Made by a program: the position numbers and the translations under genes
Assembly: GCA_026991755.1 (NCBI GenBank)
Contig: JALXAX010000135.1
Location: forward strand, 1-48,192
DNA from: Thiotrichaceae bacterium
GTDB taxonomy: Bacteria; Pseudomonadota; Gammaproteobacteria; Thiotrichales; Thiotrichaceae
Direction: 5' to 3'
DNA: 48,192 nucleotides
Shown: positions 43,226 through 48,192 of the stretch, piece by piece
How positions within the stretch are numbered: the stretch's first letter is position 1
Layout of the letters: each line of letters begins with the position of its first letter
Notes under the pieces: generated by a model
What the model was told of the DNA's origin: nothing
Seen by the model: the letters and a program-made list of their open reading frames with translations, nothing else
Database searches by the model: none

Positions 43226-45124
43226 ATGTTTGAAGTCCGCAAAGACGAACCTGATTACGCTTTCCTGAAAGACACGACCAGTAAAACGGTTAACCGCTAC
43301 GGTACGCCTATTGAAACGGTAACTACCGATAGCGAATTACGGGATCAAAGCCTAAACATCAACGCAGATAGCGACATTGGCGAAAACCCTAATCGTTACA
43401 AACAACACGGCTTCTTCTTTACTGCCGACAACTGTATCGCCTGTCACGCTTGTGAAGCGGCTTGTAGTGAAAAGAACGATAACCCACCACACATAGCTTT
43501 CCGCTCGGTTGGTTTTATCGAAGGTGGCACCTACCCTGATTACCGTCGTCAAAATATGTCAATGGCATGTAACCACTGTGATGACCCCGTGTGTTTAAAA
43601 GGCTGCCCTACTCGCGCTTACACCAAATTTGCAGAATACGGTGCCGTATTGCAAGACCCCGATATTTGTTTCGGCTGTGGTTACTGCACATGGGTTTGCC
43701 CGTATAACGCACCACAGCTTGATCCTGTTAAAGGTGAAGTCAGCAAGTGCAATATGTGTGTAGATCGTCTTGAAGTGGGACTGAAGCCCGCTTGTGTTTC
43801 TGCTTGCCTAGGCAAAGCTTTAGAGTTTGGGGTTATCGAAAACAAGCCAGAAAACAGAACACAGGTAGAAACCCACATTCCAGGTTTTCCTGACACCAAC
43901 ATCACACACCCTAATATTCGTTTTGAGCAAAACAAGACACTCAACCGAGATATGGTTCGCGTAGACTCAACCGCCATTAAATATCACCGCAATGACGACA
44001 AAGACCAACATGAGCCAGTATTAGATAAGAAACACGGTACTAAAAAATCGTGGGGGCTAGCAACGTTATTAGCTTCACATGAAAATGCACACGCGATGTT
44101 TACACTCAGCACGCAAACCGTTATGGGTGCATTTATCTTGCTAGTTATTGGAGCATTTGCATTAGCACCGATTAACGAACTAAAAGCCTCATCAGGTTTC
44201 GTGCCTTTATTATGGGTCATGGTGGCACTCATTGGCTTTGGTTTATTCAAACTCAATATGCACCTGGGTAAGCCCCACCGTTTTTATCGTGGCTTCAACA
44301 ACCTACGCCACTCCCCTGTTAGCCGTGAAATCGCGGGCGTAACTGCCTTCTTCACGGGGTTATCAGGCTATGCCTTCTTTAACCTGTTCGATAATAGCTT
44401 TACGCATCTACTTGCAGGAGCATCTGCCCTATTAGGATTGGTTGGCTTTGTAGCTGGCTCCTACTATATGTATAAACTCTATCGCATAAAGGCGCGCCCC
44501 TTTTGGGATCATTGGCAAACGGCTACCAGCTTTTACGGCACGATGTTAAGCCTTGGTAGCTTATTAATAATGGTAGTAGGTGCTTTTGCTTTAGATAACT
44601 CATTAGCCTTAATCAAAACACTAAGCCTAATCGCCTTTGTAGGGCTGATTATTGAAGCAATAGGCCATTACGCCCACGCAAATGATCTCAAAAAAGGTGC
44701 TGGTGAAGGACAAGCCGCACATTACGAACAAACAACCACATTTGGTAAAACCTACCAGTTACGCAATGCTTTGTTAGCCTTCAATATTGTACTAACACTA
44801 ACGATTACCTTTACGGGCTTATCAGGTGTTTTCGGAATATTAATAGGTTTGTTATTAGCGACTTCATTAATAGTACAAAGCTATTTGGGTCGTATTATCT
44901 TCTATGCCCTAGTCATCCCAACTACTATGCCTGGCGCTTTCTTTTGGAAGAATAAAGGATTTGTAGAGCACGCCCGCGAATCTGGTTTAGCCGATATGCA
45001 ACAGCTGGGGGTGGCTTATGAGAAGCATCATGCCTTTAAGACTGATGAGCTATTGCAAACTATTAAGGAAACTTCAGTTTCAGAAATATTTGCTCAAGCA
45101 AAAGCTGTTGTTACTGGAAAGTAA
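43226..45124 (+). CDS. Fusion of DmsB-type 4x[4Fe-4S] protein and DmsC-like membrane anchor
   Basis: 632 residues. The first half (about 65-215) is a NrfC/DmsB-type iron-sulfur protein with four cysteine clusters: CIACHACEAACSEKN, CNHCDDPVCLKGCPTRA, CFGCGYCTWVCPYNAPQ and CNMCVD...CVSACLGKAL. From about residue 290 follow about eight transmembrane helices of the DmsC type (TVMGAFILLVIGAFALA; LNMHLGKPHRFYRGFNNLRH; SREIAGVTAFFTGLSGYAF). DmsC anchors take electrons from the quinol pool. Next to nasA, it likely feeds NasA, which would make assimilatory nitrate reduction quinol-dependent. A fused B-C subunit is not the standard arrangement. No Tat signal: the clusters face the cytoplasm. Confidence 0.88.
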   Translation: MFEVRKDEPDYAFLKDTTSKTVNRYGTPIETVTTDSELRDQSLNINADSDIGENPNRYKQHGFFFTADNCIACHACEAACSEKNDNPPHIAFRSVGFIEGGTYPDYRRQNMSMACNHCDDPVCLKGCPTRAYTKFAEYGAVLQDPDICFGCGYCTWVCPYNAPQLDPVKGEVSKCNMCVDRLEVGLKPACVSACLGKALEFGVIENKPENRTQVETHIPGFPDTNITHPNIRFEQNKTLNRDMVRVDSTAIKYHRNDDKDQHEPVLDKKHGTKKSWGLATLLASHENAHAMFTLSTQTVMGAFILLVIGAFALAPINELKASSGFVPLLWVMVALIGFGLFKLNMHLGKPHRFYRGFNNLRHSPVSREIAGVTAFFTGLSGYAFFNLFDNSFTHLLAGASALLGLVGFVAGSYYMYKLYRIKARPFWDHWQTATSFYGTMLSLGSLLIMVVGAFALDNSLALIKTLSLIAFVGLIIEAIGHYAHANDLKKGAGEGQAAHYEQTTTFGKTYQLRNALLAFNIVLTLTITFTGLSGVFGILIGLLLATSLIVQSYLGRIIFYALVIPTTMPGAFFWKNKGFVEHARESGLADMQQLGVAYEKHHAFKTDELLQTIKETSVSEIFAQAKAVVTGK

Positions 45125-45135
45125 CATGAACAACG

Positions 45136-45220
45136 TGAGGCCTTTGTATGAAAGTATGAAAGGATGGAAAAAGAAACTAGCATAATTTGAATCCATCATA
45201 TTTTTCGTAGAAAGGCCTCA
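45136..45220. repeat. Imperfect hairpin after the FeS/DmsC gene
   Basis: TGAGGCCTTTGTATGAAA at 45136 is inverted as AAAGGCCTCA at 45211-45220, with further partial pairing (ATGGAA / ATCCAT). Possible terminator for the nitrate operon or a short palindromic element. Between here and 45517 lie the NtrC-like sites and the sigma-54 promoter below. Confidence 0.55.
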
Positions 45221-45321
45221 GCCTATACAGCTTGTATTTAAGGTACAAATAGCGGGCTACGATTGGACTTCTAGAAAACCCACCCTATAAATTAACCCTG
45301 CCTTAACAAAGCTCATTGTTA

Positions 45322-45347
45322 TGCACCATTTGAGTGCGTCACGCACC
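45322..45347. promoter_or_regulatory. NtrC-like enhancer sites upstream of the porin-glnK-amtB promoter
   Basis: TGCAC-N7-GTGCG at 45322-45338 matches the NtrC dyad with one mismatch. It overlaps a second dyad, GTGCG-TCA-CGCAC (45334-45346). The sites lie about 110-130 bases upstream of a sigma-54 promoter, a normal enhancer distance. Confidence 0.7.
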
Positions 45348-45452
45348 ATTATCATACTTTCCTTATCTTGACTGTCTGTTATTTGCTACAAATAAGTGCA
45401 TAAAAACATCAGTTGAAATGAAAAAACTATTATATTCAATATAATATAGGAA

Positions 45453-45469
45453 TTGGCACGTTTTTTGCT
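45453..45469 (+). promoter_or_regulatory. Sigma-54 promoter of the porin (and probably glnK-amtB)
   Basis: TTGGCACGTTTTTTGCT is a full match to the TGGCACG-N4-TTGC consensus. It lies 50-65 bases before the porin start. Together with the NtrC-like dyads it implies induction under nitrogen limitation. Confidence 0.9.
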
Positions 45470-45517
45470 TTAGTAAGATCGTTAATATTTATTTTTACTA
45501 AAATGGAAGACAGACAA

Positions 45518-46192
45518 ATGAACACACGTATCACATTAACTTTATCTGCAGTAGCGGTTGCTGCTGCTCTTGCTACTCCTTCTGTTGCTCTTGCTGGTCT
45601 TAGTGGCAATGTAGGTGTAACTAGTAACTACATTTGGCGTGGTAAAACTCAAACCGATGATGCTGCTGCTATCTCAGGTGGTTTGGATTATGACTTTGGC
45701 AACGGCTTCTCTGTTGGCACATGGACATCAAATGTCGATTTCCCAGGCACTTCTGCCCCAGACAAAGACAAAGGCTATGAGCTTGATCTTTATGGTGGAT
45801 ATGCAGGAAAAATGGGATCACTTGATTATGGCTTAGGCATTACTCACTACGCTTATCCAATTCATGACAATAGTGATCTTGATTTTACAGAATTTTACGG
45901 CAACCTTGGCTTTGGACCTGCAACATTTGGCGTAGCTTATACCTTTAACGCAGATGATGACGATCAGGAAGGCAATATCTATTACTCATTGGGCGCAAGT
46001 ACTGATATCAAAGAAGGTCTTTCTCTAGGTGGTACGGTTGGAAGATACGATTTTGATACAGGAAATGGGGATTACACACACTACCAAGTAAATCTAAGTA
46101 AAGGTGATTTCACCTTTGCAGTCGACGATAACAACACTAGTGACAGTGACCCTGTAGTTAGCGTTTCTTGGGCACATGCTCTAGACCTATAA
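45518..46192 (+). CDS. TorF-family putative outer-membrane porin
   Basis: 224-residue precursor with a signal peptide (NTRITLTLSAVAVAAALATP ending ALA). The mature part is a beta-barrel of about twelve short strands: GLSGNVGVTSNYIWRGKTQT, GGLDYDFGNGFSVGTWTSNV, ELDLYGGYAG, and a C-terminal strand that does not end in phenylalanine (SWAHALDL). The WRG.(S/T)QT motif is typical of the TIGR02001/TorF family. The start at 45518 is preferred to 45503 because a GGAAG lies about nine bases before it and the signal peptide starts properly. Its link to a sigma-54/NtrC control region suggests a role in uptake of nitrogen compounds. Confidence 0.88.
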   Translation: MNTRITLTLSAVAVAAALATPSVALAGLSGNVGVTSNYIWRGKTQTDDAAAISGGLDYDFGNGFSVGTWTSNVDFPGTSAPDKDKGYELDLYGGYAGKMGSLDYGLGITHYAYPIHDNSDLDFTEFYGNLGFGPATFGVAYTFNADDDDQEGNIYYSLGASTDIKEGLSLGGTVGRYDFDTGNGDYTHYQVNLSKGDFTFAVDDNNTSDSDPVVSVSWAHALDL

Positions 46193-46621
<429 letters not shown>

Positions 46622-46633
46622 GGAGCTGTAGTA

Positions 46634-47917
46634 ATGGAAAATAATATTTTCGAATTGCAATACGCAATTGATACTTTTTACTTTTTGGTAATGGGTGCGT
46701 TAGTCATGTGGATGGCTGCGGGCTTCTCGATGCTTGAAGCAGGCTTAGTTCGCTCTAAAAGCACTACTGAAATCTTGACTAAAAACATTGCATTGTACGC
46801 AATTGCTTGTACCGCTTACTTAGTAGTTGGTTACGACATCATGTATGACGGTGCTTTATTCCTTAAAGATATCGCGTTAGACGGCGCTAAAGATGCAGAT
46901 GGCCTAACCGCTGCTGTATTAGCTGAGTCTGCTGAAGCTAAGTTTGGTGGCTCTTCTGTCTACTCAAACGCTTCTGACTTCTTCTTTCAGGTGGTATTCG
47001 TTGCAACTGCAATGTCTATCGTATCGGGGGCAGTTGCTGAGCGTATGAAGCTGTGGGCTTTCTTATTATTCGCTGTTGTTATGACAGCATTCATCTACCC
47101 AATGGAAGGTTCTTGGACGTGGGGTGGAAAATCTGTATTTGGTCTATTCAGCTTAGGCGATGATTTCGGATTCTCTGACTTTGCAGGCTCTGGTATCGTT
47201 CACTTGGCTGGTGCTGCTGCTGCATTAGCAGGTGTTTTACTATTAGGTGCACGCCGTGGTAAATATGGATCAGACGGTAAGGTTCACCCCATTCCTGGTG
47301 CTAACTTACCACTTGCTACTTTAGGTACCTTCATCCTATGGATGGGCTGGTTCGGCTTTAACGGCGGATCTGTACTTAAGCTAGGTGATATCGCCAGTGC
47401 TAACTCGGTTGCAATGGTATTCCTAAATACTAACGCTGCAGCTGCGGGTGGTGTAATTGCTGCTTTGATTGTTGCAAGAATATTATTTGGCAAAGCTGAT
47501 TTAACCATGGCACTGAACGGTGCATTAGCGGGTCTAGTAGCTATTACAGCTGAGCCTTCTACTCCTAGTCCTCTTGCTGCAACTTTAATCGGTGGCGTGG
47601 GTGGTATCCTAGTTGTATTCTCAATCATCTTCTTTGACAAGATCAAGATTGATGACCCTGTTGGTGCTATCTCAGTTCACGGAGTAGTAGGTCTTTGGGG
47701 ATTATTAGCTGTACCTCTTACTAAATCTGATGCTTCTTTTGTTGGTCAACTTGTTGGCGCAGCAACCATCTTTGCATGGGTATTCGTTGCTTCACTAGTA
47801 GTTTGGATGCTTATTAAAATCATCATGGGTATTCGAGTATCGGAAGAAGAAGAATACGAAGGTGTGGATATTGGTGAATGTGGAATGGAAGCCTACCCAG
47901 AATTTACTAATAAATAA
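46634..47917 (+). CDS. amtB: Ammonium transporter AmtB
   Basis: 427-residue trimeric ammonium channel of eleven transmembrane helices. Typical segments: FSMLEAGLVRSKSTTEILTK, FFFQVVFVATAMSIVSGAVA near 115, FAGSGIVHLAGAAAALAGVL near 180 with the first pore histidine, GWFGFNGGS near 235, AGLVAITAEPSTPSP near 295 and AISVHGVVGLWGLL near 340 with the second pore histidine. There is no cleavable signal peptide, unlike enteric AmtB. The C-terminal tail EEEEYEGVDIGECGMEAYPE is the region that contacts PII. AAGGAG precedes the start, 12 bases after glnK. Confidence 0.97.
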   Translation: MENNIFELQYAIDTFYFLVMGALVMWMAAGFSMLEAGLVRSKSTTEILTKNIALYAIACTAYLVVGYDIMYDGALFLKDIALDGAKDADGLTAAVLAESAEAKFGGSSVYSNASDFFFQVVFVATAMSIVSGAVAERMKLWAFLLFAVVMTAFIYPMEGSWTWGGKSVFGLFSLGDDFGFSDFAGSGIVHLAGAAAALAGVLLLGARRGKYGSDGKVHPIPGANLPLATLGTFILWMGWFGFNGGSVLKLGDIASANSVAMVFLNTNAAAAGGVIAALIVARILFGKADLTMALNGALAGLVAITAEPSTPSPLAATLIGGVGGILVVFSIIFFDKIKIDDPVGAISVHGVVGLWGLLAVPLTKSDASFVGQLVGAATIFAWVFVASLVVWMLIKIIMGIRVSEEEEYEGVDIGECGMEAYPEFTNK

Positions 47918-47932
47918 AACACACAACCGCTA

Positions 47933-48192
47933 GTACTCCAGCAACTTAGGTTTGATGGATACAGAGCAATCCAAAGCGTTCAAGACAAGGCTTGGGTTGC
48001 AGGCAATGGTTGTTCCCTTGGCAAGACCCATAACGCAGTATTGAGCGCTTTGGGTTGCTCCCTTCGGGCGAGCCAGGAAGCGGTCATCCGCGTTGTTGCG
48101 CCTTTTGTGAAGGGAACAACCATTCCCTGCAAGACGCGCCTAGCGGCTAACCGCTTCCTGACTCGCTGTATCCATCAAACCTAACTTGTTGG
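47933..48192. mobile_element. Family C palindromic element, inverted copy (cut by window edge)
   Basis: Begins GTACTCCAGCAACTTAGG after a TA at 47931-32 and matches the reverse complement of 26954-27218 nearly throughout, with only a handful of differences. By that alignment it should end five bases beyond the window (AGTAC), the same 265-bp length. It lies 15 bases after the amtB stop. Confidence 0.87.

Overview
The window is a chromosomal stretch of a moderately AT-rich gammaproteobacterium. The family-level content (murB, the ratA/rnfH pair beside smpB, cytochrome c4, coq7 with ubiK, hemF, gatCAB, mreBCD, tusA, a TorF-type porin, glnK-amtB) is typical of Gammaproteobacteria. An aquatic or Thiotrichales-like lineage is a guess only. 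No rRNA or tRNA gene, CRISPR array or prophage was seen.

Layout. 0-3.7 kb: a leftward run ratA-rnfH-dehydrogenase-murB, then smpB rightward. 3.9-9.1 kb is the accessory part: a bacterial voltage-gated cation channel gene split by a 235-bp palindromic element, a higBA toxin-antitoxin pair, an IS110 transposase remnant, and an AT-rich two-gene unit coding a Cap15-like 2TM-beta membrane effector and an unrecognised 513-residue protein with an HEPN-like RNxxAH motif. 9.1-12.9 kb: two sodium-coupled transporters and engB, leftward. 13-17.6 kb: cytochrome c4, a DsbA-like lipoprotein, coq7, an EF-hand-like protein, ubiK, hemF. 17.6-20.3 kb: an ECF sigma / anti-sigma / subtilisin operon. 20.4-27 kb: bioF, tusA, a lytic transglycosylase, moaC, an SH3 protein, a heme lipoprotein, a hydrolase and a quinone reductase. 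27.2-33.4 kb: gatCAB leftward and mreBCD rightward. 33.5-45.1 kb: nitrate assimilation (PP2C-kinase, narK, nirB, nirD, nasA and a DmsB-DmsC-type fusion). 45.5-47.9 kb: a porin, glnK and amtB.

The nitrogen genes form a coherent programme. Good sigma-54 promoters lie before narK, before nirB (divergent) and before the porin-glnK-amtB group, each region with an NtrC-like dyad. Nitrate would enter by NarK, be reduced by NasA (probably fed by quinol through the DmsBC-like membrane protein), then by NirBD to ammonium. AmtB and PII handle ammonium uptake and nitrogen sensing.

The window is unusually full of short palindromic elements with terminal inverted repeats. At least seven families (A-G below) occur, several flanked by TA or by 5-bp duplications, and many abut stop codons of neighbouring genes. 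One copy (A) disrupts the ion channel; one (C) supplies the last base of the gatB stop codon. A DUF559 nuclease gene followed by GC-rich inverted repeats has entered between nasA and its apparent membrane partner.

The best candidate for an undescribed system is the 2TM-beta / 513-aa pair at 6.7-8.7 kb: a CBASS/Panoptes-type effector without a recognisable nucleotide cyclase beside it.
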